From positions 85,654 to 149,653 of the forward strand of contig NZ_FQVT01000007.1 in assembly GCF_900129445.1 (NCBI RefSeq): 64,000 nt of DNA, read 5' to 3'. Both the position numbers and the translations under genes were made by a program. Shown here one piece after another: positions 16,222-24,763 of the stretch. Under the pieces are notes generated by a model, which searched no databases, was not told where the DNA came from, and worked only from the letters and a program-made list of their open reading frames with translations. Origin of the DNA: Salegentibacter echinorum. GTDB taxonomy: Bacteria; Bacteroidota; Bacteroidia; Flavobacteriales; Flavobacteriaceae. Numbering within the stretch: position 1 is the stretch's first letter; every line of letters begins with the position of its first letter.

Positions 16222-16378
16222 TAGTGTTGTTTCAGTTTCTGGTTTCAATTATTCGCAAGGCTTTTGAACTTTTATTGTGGATTATTCTAAACTTCAATTT
16301 TTTACTTCTTAAAAAGTATAGTTCGTTTCTTTTCTAAAGAAAACGCCATTACTTTTTCAGGAATGGTATGAAATTTTT

Positions 16379-16438
16379 GTCCCGAGAAAATCGGGACGAA
16401 AAGGAATAGCAAGAGGATAACACGTTTCACGATGTTAT
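16379..16438. promoter_or_regulatory. Paired hairpins upstream of mobilization genes (oriT candidate)
   Basis: GTCCCGA-gaaaa-TCGGGAC (16379-16397) and ATAACA-N10-TGTTAT (16417-16438) are perfect inverted repeats in the ~500-bp noncoding leader before the mobilization gene. Relaxase recognition sites are commonly inverted repeats upstream of mob genes, so this is an oriT candidate. No nick site can be assigned by eye. Confidence 0.4.
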
Positions 16439-16520
16439 GGATTCCTTTTTTGTGTTTAAATACTTGTTATTCAATTTCTTACCAGAAATTTGAATTTTAT
16501 AATGTTGAGTTTTGACGTTA

Positions 16521-16577
16521 TTTTTCACGGAAAAACGCTCTCAGCCCAACAAAATCAACAAATTTTTCACGGAAAAA
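16521..16577 (+). promoter_or_regulatory. Twin identical palindromes overlapping the mob gene start
   Basis: TTTTTCACGGAAAAA occurs at 16521-16535 and again at 16563-16577. Each is a perfect palindrome of six-base arms around ACG, and the copies are 42 bp apart (about four helical turns). The second touches the chosen ATG at 16577. This looks like a cooperative operator for autoregulation, or a relaxosome binding site. Confidence 0.6.
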
Positions 16578-16963
16578 TGGATAAAGGATATGAAAAAGAA
16601 CGGTTTGAGAGCGTAAGTTTAAAGACTTCGGTAGCAAAGAAATTCCATAGGTTTTGCCGGAAATTATCTAAATCAAAATCGATGACTTTGTTATCAATGA
16701 TCGAATTTTTTGAGCACAATGGTATTTCACCTGAAGAATCGATGGGGCCTAAAATGCAAACGCTGGAAAGTTTAATTAAGAAGAGGATTAATGGGGTTAT
16801 TGCCATCTTAAAAGATATGGAGAAGAGCCAAACAAAACCTACCGTGGCGATGATGCAATCCCTTTTTAAGGAAGCCGAACCCAAAAATAAACCGCTCATT
16901 TTGGAAAAGAAAAACAGTAGCGAACCCAAACCTAAATATCGAGAAAGAAGCCAAACAGATTAA
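16577..16963 (+). CDS. BfmA/BtgA-like mobilization protein (relaxase accessory)
   Basis: 128 aa from ATG 16577, which has GGAAAA just upstream. An earlier start at 16490 would translate through the twin palindromes and is rejected. The region FESVSLKTSVAKKFHRFCRK and the following helix (MTLLSMIEFFEHNGISPEES) resemble the ribbon-helix-helix start of BfmA/BtgA proteins of Bacteroides mobilizable elements. The C-terminus is basic and low complexity. These proteins bind oriT and help the relaxase. It lies 11 bp before the relaxase gene. The twin palindromes at its start are a good candidate binding site. Confidence 0.8.
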   Translation: MDKGYEKERFESVSLKTSVAKKFHRFCRKLSKSKSMTLLSMIEFFEHNGISPEESMGPKMQTLESLIKKRINGVIAILKDMEKSQTKPTVAMMQSLFKEAEPKNKPLILEKKNSSEPKPKYRERSQTD

Positions 16964-16974
16964 AAAGGATCATT

Positions 16975-18006
16975 ATGTATATCACCATCACTGCACAAAA
17001 ATTGGGAAAAACTTATGCGCAAAGTGCTGCGGGTTTTGCAAATTATTTAGAGAAAGAGAATCAAGGTTTGGAGCAAAACCAACAGGAGCATTTCTTCAGT
17101 CAATATGAAGATAATATTTCTGCAGAAGAAGTTGTTCAGGAGATAGATGGGAATGCAGCAAATCTCAAAAAGAAAGAACCGAAATTTTATTCCATAACGG
17201 TGAACCCTTCTAAATACGAACTTGGTAAGTTGGAGAATAGCAGCAAAGATTTAAAACGATACACCAGGGAATTGATGAAAGAATATGCTTGCTCTTTTAA
17301 TAGGGAGATTAACGGCCGTCCGGTAAGTGTGGATGATATAAAATATTACGCCAAGATAGAACATCAACGAAATTTTAAAGGGACAGACTGGCAAATAAGG
17401 GAAAACCAAACTTTTGCCACCAGGATACTTCAGCTAAAGAATGAGCTTCGGGATATAAAGCAGGGGAGGAGCGAAGGTGACATCAAAAAAATAAAAAGTG
17501 AAATTGGTAATTTGGAACGCCAGGCACCACATCAACAAGATGGGAAAAGAATCGTACAGGGAATGCAAAAGGCGGGGAACCAAAGCCATATCCATATTAT
17601 TGTGAGCCGTAAGGATGCTTCCAATTCTTATAGTCTTTCTCCCGGAAGCAGGTACAAGTCTTCTGAAGTAGAGATGCATGGTAAAAAGGTTAAAAGAGGC
17701 TTCGACCGGGATGCCTTTTTTAATAAAGCGGAAAAGACTTTCGATAAAACTTTTGGGTACCAGCGGAATTTCGCAGAAACCTACAAAGCTAGAAAGCAAT
17801 TTGTGAAAAGTCCTAAAATCTATTTTGCTTCTCTTATGAAATTGCCCACCAGCGAAAAGGCAATTGCTTTCAAGTTGATGCAAAAAACAGGAGCCCCAAT
17901 AATGCCGAGCATTCCCACCAACCAGGCGCAACTGGCATTAAAGGTTTTTAATACGCTTAAACGTGGGGTGGGCGTAGCTATTAAATCAAGTTCTATCGGG
18001 ATCTAA
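16975..18006 (+). CDS. Relaxase / mobilization protein (DUF5712, MobB type)
   Basis: 343 aa. N-terminal MYITITAQKLGKTYAQSAAG and the metal-binding HIHIIVSRKD (residues ~204-213, HxH motif) are diagnostic of the DUF5712 mobilization proteins of Bacteroidota. Before it comes a charged helical insert (~140-190). The C-terminus is basic. Relaxases nick oriT and lead the single strand into the recipient; the catalytic Tyr is not assignable by eye. Gene order accessory protein - relaxase - coupling ATPase is typical of a mobilizable element that borrows a secretion channel. No tra/mating-pore genes are present here. Confidence 0.85.
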   Translation: MYITITAQKLGKTYAQSAAGFANYLEKENQGLEQNQQEHFFSQYEDNISAEEVVQEIDGNAANLKKKEPKFYSITVNPSKYELGKLENSSKDLKRYTRELMKEYACSFNREINGRPVSVDDIKYYAKIEHQRNFKGTDWQIRENQTFATRILQLKNELRDIKQGRSEGDIKKIKSEIGNLERQAPHQQDGKRIVQGMQKAGNQSHIHIIVSRKDASNSYSLSPGSRYKSSEVEMHGKKVKRGFDRDAFFNKAEKTFDKTFGYQRNFAETYKARKQFVKSPKIYFASLMKLPTSEKAIAFKLMQKTGAPIMPSIPTNQAQLALKVFNTLKRGVGVAIKSSSIGI

Positions 18007-18033
18007 TACTAATGTTATAAACAAAGCGATATT

Positions 18034-19581
18034 ATGAAAACAAAAATTTTATTCGATTATTTTATCTATTGCAGTTTCAAATACTACCTGTGGATTACTA
18101 ATATTTGCTTGCTGATAATCATTTTTCTATTCAGTTATAAAATAAACGCTGTCCTAAAAGGTATGCTTTTATTTGCCGGCCCAATCCTGTTTTTAAATAC
18201 GCTTATATATGTGTATTTCATTGATGGGAAGTTGATAGACGCAGTCTCCAAAAAATATCAAGTCCGGTTTAAAACCATCGGTAAAAGTTTTAAAATTGAA
18301 AATATTAAGAGGGGTGTTTCTGTGATTGGTTCGGCGGGTAGTGGAAAAACCGAAAGCGTAGTCTATGGTTTTCTTAGACATTTTGAAAAATATCAATTTT
18401 GCGGAATCATCCACGATTACAAGGATTTTGAGATTACCGAAATGGCCTACCCGCTTTTTAAGAACCCGGATATTCCCTTCAAAATTATTTCTTTTGATAA
18501 AATCATCCATCGGGTCAATCCCATTGCACCACGATACCTGGACAATGAGGAGAGCGTCAATGAAATTTCCAGGGTGCTCATTGAAAACTTATTGGAGCAA
18601 CGAGAATCGGGAATGAGCGGAACAACTAAATTTTTCAACGATGCAGCGGAAGGCTTAATTGGTGGATTGATCTGGAAACTCAAAACCTCTTATCCGGAAT
18701 TTTGCACTTTGCCCCATCTTATTGCGGTCTATCAATTTTTGAACACGGAAAGTCTTATCGCTTTTTTAGAATCGAACACGACTTCCAGGGCAATGGCAGA
18801 TGCTTTTATTAGCGGAAAAGATTCCGAGAGGCAAACGGCAGGAGTAAAAAGCACCCTGGCCAATGCACTGAAACGTATCAGTACGCAAAGCATCTTTATG
18901 ACCTTATCGGCAGATGAAGTGCCTTTGAATATTAACAACCCCGATAATCCTGCGGTGATTTCCGTAGTGAACAATCCAAAATTTGAGAGTTCCTATTCAC
19001 CCGTTATTGCTACAATTATGCACACGATAACCAAACAGATGAGTGTGCGGAACTCCAAACCTTCTTTTTTGTTGATGGAAGAAGCACCTACGATTCGTTT
19101 ATTAAATATGCACCGCATCCCCGCGACTTTAAGAAGCTATGACATCGCTACTATCTACGTGATGCAGGACAAGATTCAAAACGATATGATGTATGGAGAC
19201 AAGGCAAGCAAAGCAATTTTAAGCAACCTTTCCTATCAGTTTTTCGGCAAGGTGAATGATCCAGACACCGCAAAATATTACGAACGCTTTTTTGAAATCA
19301 TAAAAGATCCTACCAAAAGTGTAAGTCGTAGCCATAACCTCGATTTTGATACACGCATTACCACCGGGGAAAAGGAAATTCCCAAAATCCGAGCCGATGT
19401 TTTCTTCCGGCTAAAACAAGGAGAATTTATAACCTATGCCGATGGGAAGGATAAAAAGGTGAAGTTTAAATTGCAAAATATTCAGCGGAAACTTCCAGAG
19501 GAAACTACACGATATACAAAGGCAGATTTGGAAACTAATTTTGATCGGGTTTATTGTGAGGCGAGGTCGATATTTCTTTGA
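18034..19581 (+). CDS. Type IV coupling protein, VirD4/TraG-like ATPase
   Basis: 515 aa. Two hydrophobic segments at about residues 15-35 and 40-65 anchor the N-terminus. Walker A GSAGSGKTES is at ~99-108 and Walker B FLLMEEAPTIRLL near 346. The LKSTLANALKRIST segment and IYVMQDKIQND are typical of the TraG/TraD group. The protein links the relaxase-DNA complex to the secretion channel at the inner membrane. It lies 27 bp after the relaxase gene in the same operon. Length is near the lower end for the family, as usual for mobilizable elements. Confidence 0.9.
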   Translation: MKTKILFDYFIYCSFKYYLWITNICLLIIIFLFSYKINAVLKGMLLFAGPILFLNTLIYVYFIDGKLIDAVSKKYQVRFKTIGKSFKIENIKRGVSVIGSAGSGKTESVVYGFLRHFEKYQFCGIIHDYKDFEITEMAYPLFKNPDIPFKIISFDKIIHRVNPIAPRYLDNEESVNEISRVLIENLLEQRESGMSGTTKFFNDAAEGLIGGLIWKLKTSYPEFCTLPHLIAVYQFLNTESLIAFLESNTTSRAMADAFISGKDSERQTAGVKSTLANALKRISTQSIFMTLSADEVPLNINNPDNPAVISVVNNPKFESSYSPVIATIMHTITKQMSVRNSKPSFLLMEEAPTIRLLNMHRIPATLRSYDIATIYVMQDKIQNDMMYGDKASKAILSNLSYQFFGKVNDPDTAKYYERFFEIIKDPTKSVSRSHNLDFDTRITTGEKEIPKIRADVFFRLKQGEFITYADGKDKKVKFKLQNIQRKLPEETTRYTKADLETNFDRVYCEARSIFL

Positions 19582-19697
19582 AGATACAATGATAATATTC
19601 TATATAAAACAGACTTTGTGTATATCTCTCAAAATATATGCATATTTGTGTTTTAGTCTTTATTTAACATATTAAGGGGAAATCAAAAAATCAACTT

Positions 19698-22310
19698 ATG
19701 GCAGAGAAAAAAGTATTAGGTCAAAAAACGGAACGAGTAGAAACCCTTGAAACTGAAGTGAAAAAATTTGCTGAGAATCTGCCATACTGGGCTAAATACC
19801 TTGCCGGGAAAATCTTATCAGGGAATAATATTTCCGATGAAAATATAGATATTTCTTATTCTTATTTACTCGAAGAAATAGGTTTAAAAGAACTAACTGA
19901 GAAACCCGAACTTGAAATTAAATATAATAAACAAAATGCAGATGCATATAAAAGTGATTTGATCTTAACCAAATTGCAAAATGTTGAAGGAGTAAATGCT
20001 TTAGCTGAGAATCAGATTGTTGAATTCGGTCCTAATCTCACGATTATCTATGGTACCAATGGTTCTGGGAAATCAGGCTATGTTAGATTGTTGAAAAAAA
20101 AGTTTTACTCAAAATCACCCGAAGATATTTTACAGAATGTGCATAGCGACGAGAGACATAAATCTACAAATGCAAAATTTACTTTTCGTTCAAATAACGA
20201 GGGTATATCGTTAAACTTTACCGATGAAAATAAACCTGAATTTGAGCAATTTTCCGTTTTTGATGGGAAAAGCGTTATAAACCATCTACAATATAAGAAT
20301 GAATTTGAATTTCGTCCAGCGGGATTGAGCTTTTTTGCTGAATATACGGATGCTATAAATAGAGTAGAACAAAAATTAAATACTGAAATCACTACTAAGC
20401 AAGCGGGTAATACCGCAGTTGATCTTTCAGACTTATTTGAAGGGGAGTCTGAAATAAAAACTATCGTCCAAAATTTAAATGCTAAAACAAATCTTGAAGA
20501 TCTAAAAAAATACACCCCTTTTTCCGATGCGGATAAGACCAAAAAAGAAAATATTCAAAAAGAATATGATGACTTGCTTCTAGCGTCCAAAGGCAAGGAA
20601 AAAAGAATAAAAAAGCTTCAAAATATAAAGCGACTTTTAGATGAGAACAAGGAAAAGATTGAAAGACTCAACAAATTTTCTACATCAGAATTTTTATCAA
20701 AAATAAAAGAGGCAATTAAGGATTGCATAACTAAGGAAGAAAAAGCAAAAGTAGAAGGTATCGAAAGCTTTAAAACCACTAAAATAAACGGAATAGGAAC
20801 AGAAGCTTGGAAGGGTTTTATTGCAGCTGCCAAAGAATTTGCCCAGCAACAAATAACCAAAAATAATAACTATCCTTCAAAAGAAGATAATTGCTTGCTT
20901 TGCCAACAACCGCTTTCTGAAGATGCAGAAAAATTAATTAACAGTTATTGGGAATTCGTAAAAAGCGAAGCAGAAGAAAATGTAAAAACGGCACAGGAAA
21001 AATTGAATAAAATTGAGAATTTTCTTACCAAACTTGAATTTGACCTGTTTCCTACTGATAATACGCTTACTAATTGGCTTGAAGAAAATCGCCCAAAAGA
21101 TTTAGAATTCTTTAATAAAAGTCTATCCAAACTAAAAGAACTTTCTGAAAATATTGTTTCAGATATTCAAGGTAAGAAAACAAACGACAGACCTGAATTA
21201 AAAATTAGCCTTGAGAAACACACAAGTCTTGATACTGGATTAGATGCTACTATCAAATCTCTTATAACTGATGAGCAAATTAAAGAATTACAAGAATTAA
21301 AAAGGAATAGAACATTTATAGAGCATAAAGAAAGGTTTAACAATCATTTTGAAAAGTTTGAAACCTATATAAAAAAACAAATTTGGCTTGAAAAGGCAAA
21401 TAAAGCCGATTTCGCAAAACGTAAGATAACTGATACCGAAAAATCGTTATCAAATAAATACTTCAACCAAAAGTATATTGATATTTTTAATAGCGAGTGT
21501 AAAAAGCTGAATGGAAATTTTGGAATTGAAATAAATCATACTGGTTCAGCAGGAAAAACCTTCAGACAGTTAAAATTAAAAGGAAAAAACCCTAACGCAG
21601 TTCTTAGTGAAGGAGAACAAAAAGTAATAGCTATTTCAGATTTTATTACTGAAATGAAATTATCAGAAATTAATCGGGGAGTCATTTTTGACGATCCTGT
21701 AACTTCTTTAGATGAAAAGAGAAAAAGCGAAATAGCAGAAAGATTGGTTAATGAATCCGTCAATAAGCAAGTCGTTATTTTTACTCATGATTTAGTTTTT
21801 GTTTCTTCCCTTATTGGTCATTCTAAAGCACTTGAATTAGATATAGGATGTCATTGGATTGAAAATGTTGATGGGAATCAGCCTGGAACTATTTGGTTAA
21901 ACAATACACCTTCTTTTGAGAAAAATTACAAAACCTCAGGGAAAGCTCAATCTTATTATGACAAGGCAAAGAAATTACCTCCTCAAGAAAGAGAGGATAA
22001 AATTAAAAATGGATTTGCCGCATTGAGAACAGCTTATGAAACACAAGTAGTATTTGGCCTTTTTAATGGAGTGGTTCAACGCTTTGAGGAAAGGGTAAGT
22101 GTTGATAGTTTAAGTGGTGTGGTGTTTAATTTAGAAATACGAGACAAAATACTTGATAGCTTTTACCAATGTTGCCGTTATATGGAAGGTCATTCCCATA
22201 GTGACAAGTATGTCTACAGAAAACCAACTTTAGAAAATCTCAACGAAGAAATTATAAAATTTAATGAAGTCAAAAAGGAAATTAAAGCAGTGGGGAAAAT
22301 ACAAAAGTAG
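19698..22310 (+). CDS. SMC-like AAA ATPase with CxxC hook, RloC-like candidate anticodon nuclease
   Basis: 870 aa. Walker A YGTNGSGKSGYVRLLKKKF is near residue 117, the ABC signature LSEGEQKVIAISDF near 635, Walker B VIFDDPVTSLDEKR near 665, and the H-loop FTHD near 695. Coiled-coil segments flank a CLLC motif near 398 (DNCLLCQQPLSEDAEKL), like a Rad50/RloC zinc hook. The C-terminal ~170 residues, after the ATPase, contain an R-x3-E (LRTAYETQ, ~775) and a downstream His (EGHSHSD, ~831), reminiscent of the R-x3-E...H triad of PrrC/RloC nucleases. It precedes a type I restriction operon, the classic location for prrC/rloC. The ATPase call is firm; the nuclease role is inference. Confidence 0.75.
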   Translation: MAEKKVLGQKTERVETLETEVKKFAENLPYWAKYLAGKILSGNNISDENIDISYSYLLEEIGLKELTEKPELEIKYNKQNADAYKSDLILTKLQNVEGVNALAENQIVEFGPNLTIIYGTNGSGKSGYVRLLKKKFYSKSPEDILQNVHSDERHKSTNAKFTFRSNNEGISLNFTDENKPEFEQFSVFDGKSVINHLQYKNEFEFRPAGLSFFAEYTDAINRVEQKLNTEITTKQAGNTAVDLSDLFEGESEIKTIVQNLNAKTNLEDLKKYTPFSDADKTKKENIQKEYDDLLLASKGKEKRIKKLQNIKRLLDENKEKIERLNKFSTSEFLSKIKEAIKDCITKEEKAKVEGIESFKTTKINGIGTEAWKGFIAAAKEFAQQQITKNNNYPSKEDNCLLCQQPLSEDAEKLINSYWEFVKSEAEENVKTAQEKLNKIENFLTKLEFDLFPTDNTLTNWLEENRPKDLEFFNKSLSKLKELSENIVSDIQGKKTNDRPELKISLEKHTSLDTGLDATIKSLITDEQIKELQELKRNRTFIEHKERFNNHFEKFETYIKKQIWLEKANKADFAKRKITDTEKSLSNKYFNQKYIDIFNSECKKLNGNFGIEINHTGSAGKTFRQLKLKGKNPNAVLSEGEQKVIAISDFITEMKLSEINRGVIFDDPVTSLDEKRKSEIAERLVNESVNKQVVIFTHDLVFVSSLIGHSKALELDIGCHWIENVDGNQPGTIWLNNTPSFEKNYKTSGKAQSYYDKAKKLPPQEREDKIKNGFAALRTAYETQVVFGLFNGVVQRFEERVSVDSLSGVVFNLEIRDKILDSFYQCCRYMEGHSHSDKYVYRKPTLENLNEEIIKFNEVKKEIKAVGKIQK

Positions 22311-22430
22311 TAACAAAAGACTAATCAATATAGAAACAGAAATATTATAAAATCCTACACTTTTCTCCAGTTTTTTGAATTAGATAACAAAACTTAAGTA
22401 TTTTAGTCGCTGTAACGATTCACATCCTTT

Positions 22431-22619
22431 ATGAACAGGATTAAGATAGTGCCGGAGTAGAAAGGAATAAAACAAATTTGGTTGTCTAAAAAATGGGCAA
22501 GAGCTATAATACGGTCAATGCTTATGCAAAATCGACAGCAATCACGTCTAAAAGTTTTAAATGAAATTGCACGCATCCTCGATGTGGATGTGAGCCAATT
22601 AATCTTATCGAATAAATAG
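22431..22619 (+). pseudogene. Broken XRE-type helix-turn-helix regulator
   Basis: From ATG 22431 the frame reads MNRIKIVPE, then a TAG at codon 10, then KGIKQIWLSK. The expected continuation MGKSYNTVNAYAK lies in another frame. The original frame resumes with NRQQSRLKVLNEIARILDVD and ends at TAG 22617-22619. Restoring the frames gives a Cro/C1-type regulator of about 62 residues, as often found beside type I restriction genes. One stop and two frame changes make it nonfunctional. It ends 5 bp before hsdM. Confidence 0.8.
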
Positions 22620-22624
22620 AGTAC

Positions 22625-24763
22625 ATGACCAACGAACAATTAAAAGAATTAGAAGACAAGCTCTGGGATGCCGCCAATTCTTTACGGGCTTATGGCGGAC
22701 TAAAAGCTTCAGATTACGCCGTACCGGTATTGGGCTTGATTTTTCTAAAGTTTGCCGAAAATAAATACAGCCAATTCGAGCCACAGATTAAAAAGGAATT
22801 TGAAAAGGGCAAAGGCACGCGCATGGAGCGAAAGATGGAAGAAATTGCTTTGGCCACATGTGGCTTCTATTTGCCCGAAGAAGCACGTTTTGATACGCTT
22901 TTAAATTTGCCCGGCGACCAAAGCCTGGCAAAAGCACTAAAAGCTGCGATGGTGGGTATTGAAAAACACCAGGATGCCAAGTTTCAAGATGTACTGCCTA
23001 CAGAGGCCTATTTCGATATCGAAAAGAAGAAGGCCGATATCCTGCCGCAATTACTGAAAGCTTTTTCAGATATTCCAAAAGAAGCAAGCGGTGATGTCTT
23101 TGGGAAGATCTACGAATATTTCTTAGGGAAGTTTGCTATGGCCGAAGGCCAGAAAGGCGGCGAGTTTTTTACGCCTATTTCTGTGGTGCGGTTTATTGTG
23201 GAAGTTATTGAACCTTTTAACGGCAAAATTTTAGATCCTGCCTGTGGTTCCGGGGGTATGTTTGTGCAATCGGCCCGCTTTGTAGAGCAGAGCAATCAGG
23301 ATTTGAAAGATATTTACGTTTGCGGACAGGAATATATGGGCGAAACCGTGCGCTTGGCCAAGATGAACTTATTGGTGAATAATCTTCGGGGTGAAATTAT
23401 AGAAACTAATTCTTATGAAAACGATCCCCACGAGAGTTATGGCAAGTTTGATTATGTGATGGCGAATCCCCCGTTTAATGTGAAATCTGTAAAGGAAAGT
23501 ACCGTTAAAAATGACCCACGCTTTTACGAATACGGCTTACCCAAGAATAAAGGCAAAAAAGATGATAAAATCTCAGATGCTAATTACCTTTGGATTTCAC
23601 TCTTTGCTACTTCCTTAAAACCATCGACTAGCTCAGGTCAGGGCGGGCGTGCTGGTTTTGTAATGCCGAACTCTGCTTCTGATGCTAGAAATGCGGAATA
23701 CGAAATTAGAAAAAAGATTGTTGACAGTGGCATTGTAGATTGTATGGTAAGTATGCCATCTAATATGTTTTTCACGGTGACTTTGCCGGCTACCTTATGG
23801 TTCTTCGATAAACAAAAAGTGCATACCGACCGCAAGGACAAAATCTTGTTTTTGGATGCCCGAAATGTGTATCGGCAAATAGACCGCGCCCACCGGGAAT
23901 GGACCGAAGAGCAGCAACAAAACCTGGCGGCTATTGTACGCTTATATCGTGGGGAAACCGAGCGTTATTTGGAACTGATAGATAGCTACTTAAAACAAGC
24001 CCATCAAGCCGAAAACAAGGTAGAGCCTTTAAAAGAAGTTTTGGTAAGTGCATTAAAGGAAAAAGTAGCGGCTTTAAAGAAATACACCGAAGAGACTGAG
24101 ACGGAAAAGCGAACCCCAACCAAAAAGGAGATTTTTGAAAAGGTAAAAGAATCTTTAAACGCTTTATTTCTTACAGAAGCCCAACAAAATGAGGAAGAAT
24201 TAATATTACTTCAGGACTCGTTAACAGAAACACCCCTGGAAAACGAAAAGCAGAAAGCAGCTGCAAATCATTTAGCCTGGAAGGTAAAACAAAACGACTT
24301 TGATGAAACGGCTTTAAAGAAAGACGTTCACGCGTTTATTGAAATTTTTAAAGAAGCCGATAAAAAAGCCAAACTGAAGAGCGATAAAACCTGGGTAACG
24401 TTGGAACTGTCAAAAACAGATAAAAAATTAGAAGAAGCTTTAACTGCTTATACCAGTGCGGTAGATGAAAGTAAGTATTGGTTTGAAAATATAGATTGGC
24501 TGCAAAAACGTTTCCCGGAAGCCAAATACCAGGATGTGGTGGGCTTATGCAAAATGGCTGATAGAACTGAGTATGTGGAAGAACAGGACTATTCCTTAAA
24601 TGCAGGACGCTATGTTGGGGTGGAGATTGAAGATGATAATATAACTAAAGAAGAGTTTAATTTGAGACTTAAGTTAAGATCAGAATCTTTAGCGATGCTT
24701 AACAGTGAAGCTCATGTTTTAGAGAGTCAGATTGAAAATCGTTTGAATAATTTGATTGTATGA
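22625..24763 (+). CDS. hsdM: Type I restriction-modification methyltransferase subunit
   Basis: 712 aa, longer than many HsdM proteins because of a Lys/Glu-rich C-terminal part (~450-620). The N-terminal HsdM domain starts LEDKLWDAANSLRAYGGLKA. SAM-binding motif I is LDPACGSGGMFVQSA (~204) and the adenine methylase motif is MANPPFNVKS (~281). It methylates adenines when complexed with HsdS, and with HsdR forms the restriction enzyme. Its TGA overlaps the hsdS ATG. An in-frame KPSTSSGQGG segment (~332-341), where related proteins would be expected to go straight to GRAGFVMPN, resembles a translated intergenic repeat. Confidence 0.95.
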   Translation: MTNEQLKELEDKLWDAANSLRAYGGLKASDYAVPVLGLIFLKFAENKYSQFEPQIKKEFEKGKGTRMERKMEEIALATCGFYLPEEARFDTLLNLPGDQSLAKALKAAMVGIEKHQDAKFQDVLPTEAYFDIEKKKADILPQLLKAFSDIPKEASGDVFGKIYEYFLGKFAMAEGQKGGEFFTPISVVRFIVEVIEPFNGKILDPACGSGGMFVQSARFVEQSNQDLKDIYVCGQEYMGETVRLAKMNLLVNNLRGEIIETNSYENDPHESYGKFDYVMANPPFNVKSVKESTVKNDPRFYEYGLPKNKGKKDDKISDANYLWISLFATSLKPSTSSGQGGRAGFVMPNSASDARNAEYEIRKKIVDSGIVDCMVSMPSNMFFTVTLPATLWFFDKQKVHTDRKDKILFLDARNVYRQIDRAHREWTEEQQQNLAAIVRLYRGETERYLELIDSYLKQAHQAENKVEPLKEVLVSALKEKVAALKKYTEETETEKRTPTKKEIFEKVKESLNALFLTEAQQNEEELILLQDSLTETPLENEKQKAAANHLAWKVKQNDFDETALKKDVHAFIEIFKEADKKAKLKSDKTWVTLELSKTDKKLEEALTAYTSAVDESKYWFENIDWLQKRFPEAKYQDVVGLCKMADRTEYVEEQDYSLNAGRYVGVEIEDDNITKEEFNLRLKLRSESLAMLNSEAHVLESQIENRLNNLIV

